This document shows, in pieces, positions 1-7,473 of a DNA stretch of 47,839 nucleotides. The position numbers and the translations under genes were made by a program. The notes under the pieces were generated by a model that was not told where the DNA came from, searched no databases, and saw nothing but the letters and a program-made list of their open reading frames with translations. This DNA comes from Phocaeicola_A sp963625535 (GTDB lineage Bacteria > Bacteroidota > Bacteroidia > Bacteroidales > Bacteroidaceae): assembly GCA_963625535.1 (NCBI GenBank), contig CAVFUK010000114.1, positions 1 to 47,839 of the forward strand, read 5' to 3'. Numbering within the stretch: position 1 is the stretch's first letter; each line of letters starts with the position of its first letter.

Positions 1-1
1 G

Positions 2-106
2 ACTCAGCGTTGGTGGACCTTCTGCGAACCTTGCCAGCAACCTTTGCCCACTCGTGCCGAAGGGGAGTGGTGGGCTGCGATGGAAGAGGTCTTCCACGTG
101 GACTAA
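2..106 (+). CDS. rhaM: L-rhamnose mutarotase, C-terminal fragment
   Basis: The frame open from the window edge ends in TAA at 104-106 and gives 34 residues starting TQRWWTFCEPCQ and ending WWAAMEEVFHVD. The paired Trp after QR and the terminal EEVFH-hydrophobic-D pattern match the C-terminus of the RhaM/DUF718 family (E. coli RhaM has CQRWW and ends LQEVFYLP). The family interconverts alpha and beta L-rhamnopyranose in the cytoplasm. The 5' part lies outside the window. The assignment rests only on this C-terminal match. A rhamnose gene would fit the pectin-degrading genes further right. The stop codon lies in the first unit of a short repeat array. Confidence 0.7.
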   Translation, partial: TQRWWTFCEPCQQPLPTRAEGEWWAAMEEVFHVD

Positions 107-206
107 GTTTCACTCGACAGATGGACTGAGTTCCACTGAACAGATGGACCGCATCACTCGATAGATGTACTGAGTTTCGCTCATCATGTGAACTGAGTCT
201 CACTCC
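101..206. repeat. Tandem 23-bp repeat, about 4.7 units, at the 3' end of rhaM
   Basis: Units start at 101, 124, 147, 168 and 191 and measure 23, 23, 21, 23 and 16+ bases. The shared pattern is GACTGAGTTyCACTC followed by CAGATG. Each good unit has a small dyad, AGT-3 bases-ACT, centred at 110, 133, 177 and 200, a spacing of 22-23 bases or double that. The rhaM stop codon is inside the first unit, and the preceding TTCCAC-GTGGACTAAG resembles a shortened unit. No open frame crosses the array. Confidence 0.8.
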
Positions 207-210
207 TATA

Positions 211-255
211 AATAACAAAAGGGGCCGCAACTGCTTGCGGCCTCTTTTGTTATTT
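211..255. terminator. Bidirectional rho-independent terminator between rhaM and rng
   Basis: AATAACAAAAGGGGCCGCAA pairs with TTGCGGCCTCTTTTGTTATT across a CTGC loop, with A and T tracts on both sides, so it can end transcription of rhaM (plus) and rng (minus). The rng stop codon (250-252, TAA on the minus strand) lies inside the hairpin. Confidence 0.9.
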
Positions 256-1824
256 AATCTCAATCTCTTCTTTCATGTCTATCTCCTCTCCCTTTGAGTC
301 GTGGAACTCATATTGCAGGAAGGCGAGCTTTTGACTTGGAAGAATCTTAATACCGAATCCGTACTTCATCTGCCATTGTCGTTTTAGGGAGATTATCCCT
401 TTATTGACGTAGGCGGCGACATACGGATGGATGTGAAGGGTGAACTTTTTGATTCCCAACTTATTGACTAAGTAGTCAATCTTACTCTCCAAGGTATCTG
501 TAAAGAGGATAGATGGCTTGATGGTTCCTTTACCAAAACAGGTGGGGCAGGTCTCCTCGGTGTGCACATCAATGGAGGGACGCACGCGCTGACGTGTGAT
601 CTGCATCAGTCCGAACTTGCTCAAGGGGAGGATGTTGTGCTTGGCTCTGTCCTTCTGCATGTTGTGACACATGCGCTCGTAGAGCTTCTGACGGTTCTCC
701 GCCAAGGTCATGTCGATAAAGTCCACCACGATGATGCCACCCATATCCCGCAACCGCAGTTGGCGCGCCAGTTCATCGGCGGCGCCGAGGTTCACGTCCA
801 ATGCCGTGGCCTCTTGGTTGTTGTTTGTCTTCGAACGGTTGCCGCTGTTCACGTCCACCACATGTAGGGCTTCGGTGTGTTCAATGATCAGGTAGGCTCC
901 GTTCTTGTAGGAGATGGTTTTACCGAACGATTGCTTTATCTGTTTGGTAACGGAAAAATTGTCGAAGATAGGAAGTTTGCCCGTGTAGAGCTTCACGATG
1001 TCTGTCCGTTCCGGGGCGATGAGGCTCACGTAGTCCTTAACCTCATTAAACACCGCTTCGTCGTTGACGTGGATACTTTCGAACGATGGGCTGAACAGGT
1101 CGCGCAGCAAGGCCACCGTGCGGCTGGTCTCTTCGTAGGTCAGCGCGGGCAACTTCGTGGCTTTCTGCACCTTCTGTATGCAGTCCTCCCAATGTTTGAG
1201 CAAAACTTTCAGTTCGGCATTCAGCTCGGCAACTCTTTTCCCTTCGGCTACTGTGCGCACTATCACTCCAAAGTTCTTCGGAAGGATGCTTTGTAGCAAT
1301 TGCTTCAGTCGGGCGCGCTCTTCGCTCGATTTAATTTTTTGAGATACAGAAACCTTGTCGTTGAAGGGGATGAGCACCAGGTAGCGTCCTGCGAAGGAGA
1401 GCTCGCTGGTCAATCGTGGTCCCTTGGTCGATATAGGTTCCTTGACGATTTGCACCAACACCTCTTGTCCCACTTGCATCACTTCGGAAATGCTTCCGTT
1501 CTTGTTGATGTCGGGCAGGGCGGTGGCTTTTGTGATGGGGAAAAGTTTCTTGCGGTCGCTGATGACTTGTTTCAGATACTTTTGGTAAGAGCTGAATTGA
1601 GGTCCTAAATCAAGATAGTGAAGGAAAGCATCACGTTCGAATCCTACATCCACAAAGCATGCATTCAGTCCCGGCATCAGTTTCTTCACCTTGGCCAAAT
1701 ACAGATTACCCACCACAAAGGAGGCGCTGCGGCCCTCTTTTTGGAATTCCACCAGGTTCTTGTCCTCAAGCAACGCGATGGAAATGTCTTTGGGTTGTAC
1801 GTCAACTACTAATTCGCTTGTCAT
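250..1824 (-). CDS. rng: Ribonuclease G/E family endoribonuclease
   Basis: The 524-residue product is the usual length for RNase G. Residues 36-140 form the S1-like RNA-binding region. The catalytic core carries HVVDVNSGN (Asp324) and GGIIVVDFIDM (Asp368), matching the two Mg-binding aspartates of E. coli RNase E (303 and 346). The zinc-link CPTC is at 426-429. The enzyme cleaves single-stranded RNA in rRNA processing and mRNA decay in the cytoplasm. The long C-terminal degradosome scaffold of RNase E is absent. The start MTSELVVDV is standard for Bacteroidetes. HU lies 232 bp upstream on the same strand, and the leader contains a symmetrical hairpin at 1859-1895. Confidence 0.96.
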   Translation of the reverse strand: MTSELVVDVQPKDISIALLEDKNLVEFQKEGRSASFVVGNLYLAKVKKLMPGLNACFVDVGFERDAFLHYLDLGPQFSSYQKYLKQVISDRKKLFPITKATALPDINKNGSISEVMQVGQEVLVQIVKEPISTKGPRLTSELSFAGRYLVLIPFNDKVSVSQKIKSSEERARLKQLLQSILPKNFGVIVRTVAEGKRVAELNAELKVLLKHWEDCIQKVQKATKLPALTYEETSRTVALLRDLFSPSFESIHVNDEAVFNEVKDYVSLIAPERTDIVKLYTGKLPIFDNFSVTKQIKQSFGKTISYKNGAYLIIEHTEALHVVDVNSGNRSKTNNNQEATALDVNLGAADELARQLRLRDMGGIIVVDFIDMTLAENRQKLYERMCHNMQKDRAKHNILPLSKFGLMQITRQRVRPSIDVHTEETCPTCFGKGTIKPSILFTDTLESKIDYLVNKLGIKKFTLHIHPYVAAYVNKGIISLKRQWQMKYGFGIKILPSQKLAFLQYEFHDSKGEEIDMKEEIEIK

Positions 1825-1858
1825 TCTCTACGATTAAATGTTAGCCTCTTTAAACAAA

Positions 1859-1895
1859 GAACAAACCCGCAAAGGCGTGCTTTACAAGTTTGTTC
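1859..1895 (-). promoter_or_regulatory. Symmetrical hairpin in the rng 5' leader
   Basis: GAACAAAC pairs perfectly with GTTTGTTC. Inside are a 4x4 internal loop, then AAAG/CTTT and a 5-base loop, 37 bases in all. It ends 34 bases before the rng ATG. On the minus strand it is followed by TTCTTTGTTT, so it may be a weak terminator/attenuator after HU or an RNA element controlling rng. E. coli rne is known to be autoregulated through its 5' UTR; that this hairpin acts so is inference. Confidence 0.45.
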
Positions 1896-2056
1896 TCTAT
1901 CTCAGTCAAAAAACAGACTATAAAAGACTATTTGCTTTTGTGTCTATTCTTTCTTAGTCTTTTCTTTCTTTTGTGAGTAGACATTTTGTGTCTTTTCTTT
2001 TTCTTTCCGCTTGGCATAGCTAAAATCTTTATTAAGTTAATACTATATGTTATTGT

Positions 2057-2329
2057 TTACTTATCCTGGATATTGAAAGTCTTAGCAGGCTTGAATGCAG
2101 GAATCTTGTGTTCTGGAATAACGATTGAAGTGTTTTTTGATATGTTTCGAGCCGTCTTCTGTGCTCTCTTCTTCACGATGAAACTACCGAATCCGCGCAG
2201 ATAAACGTTTTCTTCATTTGCCAAAGAATCTTTTATGATGCCCATGAAGGCCTCAACGGTAGCCATCGCAGTTGCTTTGTCTACACCGGTTCTTTTGGAA
2301 ATTTCGTTGATAACATCAGCTTTAGTCAT
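2057..2329 (-). CDS. HU-family DNA-binding protein
   Basis: The product is 90 residues, starting MTKADVINEISKRTG and containing the HU beta-arm signature VYLRGFGSFIVKKRAQKTARN. It ends IPEHKIPAFKPAKTFN. HU proteins bind and bend DNA as dimers and help compact the nucleoid. The open frame runs 32 codons further upstream, but that extension (MFLIYFHVFRKS...) is unlike HU and overlaps the promoter, so the internal ATG at 2327-2329 is used. The gene is divergent from mutY. It sits in the conserved Bacteroidetes block with rng, mutY and ssb. Confidence 0.95.
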   Translation of the reverse strand: MTKADVINEISKRTGVDKATAMATVEAFMGIIKDSLANEENVYLRGFGSFIVKKRAQKTARNISKNTSIVIPEHKIPAFKPAKTFNIQDK

Positions 2330-2379
2330 TGTTTGATAGTAATTATTTGTTTTAGTATATTCTTTAAAATTTTGGTCTG

Positions 2380-2411
2380 CAAATATATAGCTTTTCCGGA
2401 ACACGTGGAAA
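2380..2411 (-). promoter_or_regulatory. Probable promoter of HU
   Basis: On the minus strand, a perfect -7 box TATATTTG (2380-2387) lies 20 bases after TTTC (2408-2411, 3 of 4 to the -33 TTTG). It is about 50 bases before the HU start codon. Confidence 0.6.
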
Positions 2412-2460
2412 TATATTAGGAACATTTTTGAAAAAAAGAAGCCGTGAGCTATTATTTGTG

Positions 2461-2468
2461 TACATTTG
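2461..2468 (+). promoter_or_regulatory. Possible mutY -7 box
   Basis: TACATTTG matches the TAnnTTTG consensus 17 bases before the chosen mutY ATG. No TTTG is seen at the proper -33 distance, so this is a weak call. Confidence 0.3.
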
Positions 2469-2485
2469 CTCCCAAATTAAGACCG

Positions 2486-3553
2486 ATGAACAGTGCTTTT
2501 AGTGAGACACTTATCGCATGGTACCTACGCAACAAGCGTAATCTGCCTTGGCGCGACACCCGGGATCCTTACCGCATCTGGGTGTCGGAAATCATCCTGC
2601 AACAGACCCGTGTGGCGCAGGGGTACGACTATTTTCTGCGCTTCATGGAGCGTTTCCCTACGGTGGACCACCTGGCGCTGGCCGACGAGGACGAGGTGCT
2701 GAAACTGTGGCAGGGGCTTGGCTACTATTCGCGGGCGCGCAACTTGCACGAGGCGGCCAAGGCTATTCACGCCATGGGTCACTTCCCTAGTATATATAAA
2801 GAGGTAAGGGCGCTGAAGGGGGTGGGCGACTACACCGCCGCCGCCATCTGCTCGTTTGCCTACGGTCAGCCCTATGCCGTGGTGGATGGCAACGTCTACC
2901 GGGTGTTGGCCCGGTGGCAGGGTATCGATGTGCCAGTGGACTCCACCGATGGGAAGAAACTCTTCGCACAACTGGCGCAGGAACTGCTCGATGTCAACCG
3001 CCCGGCTCTCTACAACCAGGCCATCATGGACTTTGGTGCGCTGCAGTGTGTGCCATCGTCGCCCGACTGTATGGATTGCCCGCTGGCGGAGAGCTGCATG
3101 GCACGTGCCAGGGGATGGGTGGCCGAACTTCCCGTGAAGCAACACAAAACCAAGGTTCGTTGGCGCTATTTCAACTACCTCTTCGTTCATTCCTCCGCCT
3201 ATACCTATATTATAAAGCGCATGGATGCCAACGACATTTGGCAGGGACTCTATCAGCTGCCACTGGTGGAGTGCGACCGGGACATGGACGAGGCCGACTT
3301 CCGCGCCTCCGATTCTCTGCGTCACCTGTGGGGCGACGGTGCCGTGCCGCCGACCTTGCGCTGTGTGAGGCGTGGCGTGAAGCATGTGCTCTCTCATCAA
3401 GTGCTGCTCACCAACTTCTACGAGGTCGAGGTGCCGGATACGGCTGACGTACTTACCAGTTGCCTGCGCATCCCTTTGGATGAGTTGGAGCAGTATGCCG
3501 TTCCGCGCCTGGTTCATCAGTTCCTAATGGAGAAAGGGCTCGTGGATTCCTAG
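2486..3553 (+). CDS. mutY: A/G-specific adenine DNA glycosylase MutY
   Basis: The product (355 residues) removes adenine mispaired with 8-oxoguanine in base-excision repair. The HhH-GPD domain has the catalytic Glu35 in SEIILQQTRV, the hairpin LKGVGDYTAAAI and the catalytic Asp134 in VVDGNVYRVLARW. Four cysteines at 188, 195, 198 and 204, spaced C-x6-C-x2-C-x5-C, hold the [4Fe-4S] cluster. The C-terminal third is the NUDIX-like 8-oxoG recognition domain. A start 14 codons upstream is possible, but MNSAFSETLIAWY is chosen because the family begins there and a -7 box lies just before it. Confidence 0.96.
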   Translation: MNSAFSETLIAWYLRNKRNLPWRDTRDPYRIWVSEIILQQTRVAQGYDYFLRFMERFPTVDHLALADEDEVLKLWQGLGYYSRARNLHEAAKAIHAMGHFPSIYKEVRALKGVGDYTAAAICSFAYGQPYAVVDGNVYRVLARWQGIDVPVDSTDGKKLFAQLAQELLDVNRPALYNQAIMDFGALQCVPSSPDCMDCPLAESCMARARGWVAELPVKQHKTKVRWRYFNYLFVHSSAYTYIIKRMDANDIWQGLYQLPLVECDRDMDEADFRASDSLRHLWGDGAVPPTLRCVRRGVKHVLSHQVLLTNFYEVEVPDTADVLTSCLRIPLDELEQYAVPRLVHQFLMEKGLVDS

Positions 3554-3601
3554 GCGATTAGGCGCAATTCTTTAATCTTTTTGCATTTATTGCACGGAAT
3601 G

Positions 3602-3633
3602 TTTGCTTCCTATGTTTAATACTCTTATCTTTG
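3602..3633 (+). promoter_or_regulatory. Promoter of ssb
   Basis: TTTG (3602-3605), a 20-base spacer and TATCTTTG (3626-3633) match the Bacteroidetes consensus exactly, about 28 bases before the ssb start. Confidence 0.75.
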
Positions 3634-3661
3634 AGCCGTTAAACATTTAATGAATAAAAAC

Positions 3662-4123
3662 ATGTCAGTAAATAAAGTAATATTGATAGGTAATGTGGGA
3701 AGAGATCCCGAAGTAAGACACCTTGACACCGGAGTGACCGTGGCCACCTTCACTTTGGCTACTACCGAGCGTGGATATACGTTGCCCAATGGAACTCAAG
3801 TGCCCGAACGGACCGATTGGCACAACATTGTCTTGTGGAGAGGTCTGGCAACCACGGCGGAGAAGTATGTGCACAAAGGTGACAAACTCTACATCGAAGG
3901 CAAAATTCGTCCCCGCACCTATGACGACCAGAATGGCGTGCGTCGCTATACGGTAGAAATCGTAGCCGACGAGATGGAGATGTTGACTCCCCGTGCCGCA
4001 GGCGCTGCCGCTCAACCAGTACAGAGCGCTCAGCCGACACAAAGCGCTCAGCAATCTACATCAGTTGGCTCTCAAGCTCAGCCGGTGGCAGGTGGTGAGC
4101 CCAAGAATGAACTTCCTTTCTAA
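3662..4123 (+). CDS. ssb: Single-stranded DNA-binding protein
   Basis: The 153-residue product opens MSVNKVILIGNVGRDPEVR, the OB-fold start typical of Bacteroidetes SSB. It carries the WHNIVLW strand and a Gln/Ala/Ser-rich linker (about 115-145), and ends NELPF. The acidic-hydrophobic C-terminal tip recruits replication and repair proteins; here it is ELPF rather than the usual DDLPF. The protein coats single-stranded DNA during replication and repair. An ATG four codons earlier (3650) is equally open. The start MSVNKV is chosen by family convention. mutY lies upstream with its own spacing and a perfect promoter sits between. Confidence 0.95.
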   Translation: MSVNKVILIGNVGRDPEVRHLDTGVTVATFTLATTERGYTLPNGTQVPERTDWHNIVLWRGLATTAEKYVHKGDKLYIEGKIRPRTYDDQNGVRRYTVEIVADEMEMLTPRAAGAAAQPVQSAQPTQSAQQSTSVGSQAQPVAGGEPKNELPF

Positions 4124-4254
4124 GAGAGATAACACATACGATTTGACCAACCGCGAGGCATCATGCTCCAGGCAATCCGTCGGCGACGGAACGCGGAAGG
4201 GTGCCTCCGGTGGTGGGTTGTGTGCCCCCGATTGTTTAACTAAATTACAGTAGT

Positions 4255-5604
4255 TTGGATACTGATTATTTCTTATGCCAGTTAAGTGGCTTATTTGACG
4301 GTGTAACGGTGACGCCCCCTTCCGTCGGGGCACTTGTGGCCATTATCTTGGCTGCTCTACTATTGATGGTTTCCGGATTTGTGTCGGCTTCGGAAATCGC
4401 GTTCTTCTCATTGACGCCGACCGACAAGAACGAGATAGCCCAGGAAAGCCATCCTTCGGACAAAAAGATATTGGAGTTGCTCGACGACTCCGAGCGGTTG
4501 TTGGCCACCATCTTGATAACCAACAACTTTGTGAACGTGACCATCATCATGCTCTGCAACTACTTCTTTGCATGCGTCATCGATTTCGGTTCGTCCAAGG
4601 TGCTCGAGTTTATCGTCATCACGGTAATCCTGACCTTCCTGTTGCTGCTCTTCGGCGAGATTATGCCAAAAATCTATTCGGCTCAGCATACCCTGAAGTT
4701 CAGCCGCTTCGCCGCACCGGGGCTCATGTTCCTTCGGAAGGTTTTCCGCCCCGTCTCCTCCATGTTGCTCCACTCGAAGGTGCTCGTCAACAAGATGGTG
4801 ACCAAGGAGAACTACAACATCTCCGTGGACGACCTGTCGCAGGCCCTCGAGCTGACGGACAAGAACGACCTGACCGAGGAGCGCAGCATGCTGAAAGGCA
4901 TCATCCGGTTTGGCGACGAGACGGCCAAGGAGGTAATGACCCCCCGTACTGACATGGTGGACTTGGACGTGAAAGCCTCCTACAAAGAGGTGCTCAACTG
5001 TGTGGTGGAGAACGCTTACTCGCGTATCCCCGTCTACTCCGGCTCGCGCGACAACATCAAGGGTGTGCTCTACGTGAAGGACTTGTTGCCCCACTTGAGC
5101 AAGGGCAACAACTTCCGTTGGCAGTCGCTCATCCGTCCGCCGTACTTTGTGCCCGAGACAAAGATGATTGACGACCTGCTGCGTGACTTTCAGGCCAATA
5201 AGGTGCACATCGCCATTGTGGTGGACGAGTTCGGAGGCACCTCGGGATTGGTCACCATGGAGGATATCATCGAGGAAATCGTGGGCGAGATCAACGACGA
5301 GTACGACGAGGAGGAACACCCCTATACCAAGCTCGACGACCATACCTACCTGTTCGAGGGTAAGACGCTGTTGACCGACTTCTACAAGGTGATGAAGAGC
5401 GACGGCGAGGAGTTCGAGCAAGTGGCAGGCGAGGCCGATACCCTAGCCGGACTCCTGCTGGAGATAAAGGGTGAGTTCCCGCAACTGCACGAAGTCATCA
5501 CCTCTGGCATCTACACCTTCGAAGTGATGGAGCTGGACGAGCGGCGCATCGTGAAGATCAAGGTCTCCCTCAATCCGTCAGTCAAACCTGTCGAAGAAGA
5601 ATAA
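4255..5604 (+). CDS. gldE: GldE-like hemolysin/CorC-family membrane protein
   Basis: The 449-residue product has a DUF21/CNNM membrane domain with hydrophobic segments near 23-45, 85-107 and 113-135, including SGFVSASEIAFFSL. Two CBS domains follow (VMTPRTDMVDLDV; then IVVDEFGGTSGLVTMEDI) and a CorC/HlyC C-terminal domain ends it. In Flavobacterium GldE is tied to gliding and type IX secretion lipoproteins. In Bacteroidales its job is unclear and ion transport or sensing is possible. No ATG is available: an in-frame TAA lies at 4237 and the first usable codon is TTG at 4255, giving the family-like start MDTDYFLCQLSGL. The PPTase gene follows after 9 bases. Confidence 0.9.
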   Translation: MDTDYFLCQLSGLFDGVTVTPPSVGALVAIILAALLLMVSGFVSASEIAFFSLTPTDKNEIAQESHPSDKKILELLDDSERLLATILITNNFVNVTIIMLCNYFFACVIDFGSSKVLEFIVITVILTFLLLLFGEIMPKIYSAQHTLKFSRFAAPGLMFLRKVFRPVSSMLLHSKVLVNKMVTKENYNISVDDLSQALELTDKNDLTEERSMLKGIIRFGDETAKEVMTPRTDMVDLDVKASYKEVLNCVVENAYSRIPVYSGSRDNIKGVLYVKDLLPHLSKGNNFRWQSLIRPPYFVPETKMIDDLLRDFQANKVHIAIVVDEFGGTSGLVTMEDIIEEIVGEINDEYDEEEHPYTKLDDHTYLFEGKTLLTDFYKVMKSDGEEFEQVAGEADTLAGLLLEIKGEFPQLHEVITSGIYTFEVMELDERRIVKIKVSLNPSVKPVEEE

Positions 5605-5613
5605 CCTGAGACT

Positions 5614-6249
5614 ATGCCTCTCTACAAACAGGTGAAAGAGGATGCCCTGCAATGGGCGATATGGCGGATGGACGAGTCGCTCGACCAGCTTGCTGCCTTG
5701 GTGCTTTACGGTGACAGGCTCTTGGCCGAGTGTGCTCACTTCGCCAGTGAGCATCGGCGCAAGGAGCGGGTGGGAGCCCGTGTGTTGCTCCACCAACTGT
5801 TGCAGCGCGAAGAGCCAGTCGCCTATTTGCCATCGGGAAAACCCTACCTCGTGAGCGGAGCCTACCACATCAGCATCTCACATACGGCGGACTATGTGGC
5901 AGTGGCTCTGCATAGCCAACATGATGTGGGCATCGACATCGAACGCTACGGCACGAGGGCGTTGCGGCTGAAGGACCGCTTCGTGCGCGAGGACGAGAGC
6001 CTTGGCGACTCCGCGGTCTACATGGCTCTGCTACACTGGAGCGCCAAGGAGACCGCCTTCAAACTGCTGGACTGTGAAGAGGTTGATTTCAAGCAACACC
6101 TTCGCATCACCCCATTCGAACTTGCTGGCGAGGGCGTTTTCACCCTCACAGAAACACGGACAGAAGAGCAGAAGCGCTTCCGCATCCGCTACCTTACGAC
6201 CGCAGACTTTGTGCTGACCCTTGGTGTGTCTGAGGACTATGAAAAATGA
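5614..6249 (+). CDS. 4'-phosphopantetheinyl transferase superfamily protein
   Basis: The 211-residue product is an Sfp-type enzyme that moves phosphopantetheine from CoA to a serine of carrier proteins. The Mg-binding motif VGIDIERYG gives Asp108 and Glu110, and the second motif WSAKETAFK gives Glu146 and Lys150. The HISISHTADY segment precedes them as in the family. It follows gldE by 9 bases, a linkage common in Bacteroidetes, so the two are probably co-transcribed. The carrier protein it serves cannot be told from the window. The stop codon lies at the start of a repeat-bearing hairpin shared with convergent ansA. Confidence 0.9.
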   Translation: MPLYKQVKEDALQWAIWRMDESLDQLAALVLYGDRLLAECAHFASEHRRKERVGARVLLHQLLQREEPVAYLPSGKPYLVSGAYHISISHTADYVAVALHSQHDVGIDIERYGTRALRLKDRFVREDESLGDSAVYMALLHWSAKETAFKLLDCEEVDFKQHLRITPFELAGEGVFTLTETRTEEQKRFRIRYLTTADFVLTLGVSEDYEK

Positions 6250-6313
6250 CCCTATGCTCAAGTGCTCGAGACCCTATGCTCAACGGACCGAGACCCTATG
6301 GTCATTTTTCGGG
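6242..6313. repeat. 22-bp tandem repeat (3 units) inside a convergent-gene hairpin
   Basis: Units start at 6248, 6270 and 6292, exactly 22 bases apart, each beginning GACCCTATG. The first overlaps the PPTase stop codon. AAAAATGACC (6242-6251) and GGTCATTTTT (6300-6309) are perfect inverted arms around the first two units. The whole can fold as a long hairpin with a T run, a possible terminator for the PPTase gene and ansA. Confidence 0.75.
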
Positions 6314-6325
6314 TACCCTAAGCCG

Positions 6326-7366
6326 TCAGATGCTGATCTCCCCACAGATAGGATTGTTCATCCGGTAGCGCACCTCCTGGGGGCTCATGCCGTGGCCGAA
6401 GAGGAACATCAACTTCGTCAGCGCGGCCTCCACGGTACTGTCGTGTCCGCTCACCACGCCGGCATCCAACAGGTGGATGCCCGTCTCGTAGCGCGCCATC
6501 TCCACCGTTCCTGCCAGACACTGACTGATGTTCACAATCACGATGCCCCGGTCGGTGGCATCCTTCAGTAGACGTACCAACCAATCCTTCTGGGGTGCGT
6601 TGCCCGACCCGAAGGTCTTCAGCACCACCGCCTTCAGTCCCGGCACACTGAGTATCTGCGACACGATGTTCTCCTGTATGCCGGGGAACAGCGTGAGGAT
6701 GACCACATTCGTGTCGAAGAGGAAGTGCGGCTTCAAGGGGATGGAGTAATCCACCTTCCGGATGAAGTCCTCGATGTAGTTGATGTGGATGCCGGCATTG
6801 GCCAGCACCGGATAGTTGTAGGACTTGAAGGCGTTGAAGTGCTCCACGTTGATCTTCGTCGTTCGGTTGCCGCGCATCAACACATTGTTGAAGAAGATGC
6901 AGACCTCGGGCACGATAGGTGTGCCGTCCGAATGCTTGGCTGCCGCTATCTCTATCGCCGTAATCAGATTCTCCTTGCCGTCGGTCCGCAGCATGCCGAT
7001 GGGCAACTGGCTACCGGTGAGGATGACGGGCTTCGTCAGGTTCTCCAGCATGAAGCTGAGGGCCGAGGCCGTGTAGGCCATCGTGTCCGTGCCGTGCAGG
7101 ATGACGAAGCCGTCGTAGCGCTCGTAGTTGTAGTGGATGATTTTCACTATCTTCGCCCAAAGGTTCGGCTCCATATCGGAGGAGTCAATCGGTGGGTTGA
7201 ACTGATACGTACTGATGTGATAGTTGAAGCGCTTCAGCTCGGGCACGTGGTTTTGTAGGTGGTCGAAGTTGAAGGTCTCCAACGCTCCAGTCTCGGAGTT
7301 TTGAATCATACCGATGGTTCCTCCGGTATAGATAAGCAGAACGGAAGGATATTTTTTCAGTAGCAT
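6326..7366 (-). CDS. ansA: Type I (cytoplasmic) L-asparaginase
   Basis: The 346-residue product hydrolyses L-asparagine to aspartate and ammonia. It has both threonine sites of the family: LLIYTGGTIGM with the nucleophile Thr14, and ILHGTDTMAYTASALSFML with Thr93-Asp94. A lysine follows at about 171. TGSQLPIGMLRTDGKENL is typical of the cytoplasmic type I enzyme. There is no signal peptide. The gene converges on the PPTase gene and lies downstream of trpA on the same strand with its own -7 box. Confidence 0.95.
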   Translation of the reverse strand: MLLKKYPSVLLIYTGGTIGMIQNSETGALETFNFDHLQNHVPELKRFNYHISTYQFNPPIDSSDMEPNLWAKIVKIIHYNYERYDGFVILHGTDTMAYTASALSFMLENLTKPVILTGSQLPIGMLRTDGKENLITAIEIAAAKHSDGTPIVPEVCIFFNNVLMRGNRTTKINVEHFNAFKSYNYPVLANAGIHINYIEDFIRKVDYSIPLKPHFLFDTNVVILTLFPGIQENIVSQILSVPGLKAVVLKTFGSGNAPQKDWLVRLLKDATDRGIVIVNISQCLAGTVEMARYETGIHLLDAGVVSGHDSTVEAALTKLMFLFGHGMSPQEVRYRMNNPICGEISI

Positions 7367-7396
7367 AAAATCATCTCTTTAATCATGAATACGCCA

Positions 7397-7404
7397 CAAA
7401 GATA
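7397..7404 (-). promoter_or_regulatory. -7 box of ansA
   Basis: TATCTTTG on the minus strand, about 31 bases before the ansA ATG, is a perfect TAnnTTTG. The upstream -33 element is poor (ATTG, spacing 25), so the promoter is probable rather than certain. Confidence 0.45.
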
Positions 7405-7473
7405 GAGATAACTCTTGAATAATCTGATACAATCTGGGAAAAAATATCATTTTGCTAGATATACATGGTCCGT

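Noticed and set aside
2330..2425. N-terminal extension of HU by 32 codons
   Set aside because: The extension overlaps the promoter, is unlike HU and is preceded by no better start context.
7367..7473. Terminator after trpA
   Set aside because: Only very weak pairing (GGT/ACC) is visible and no stem precedes the T run, so none is annotated.
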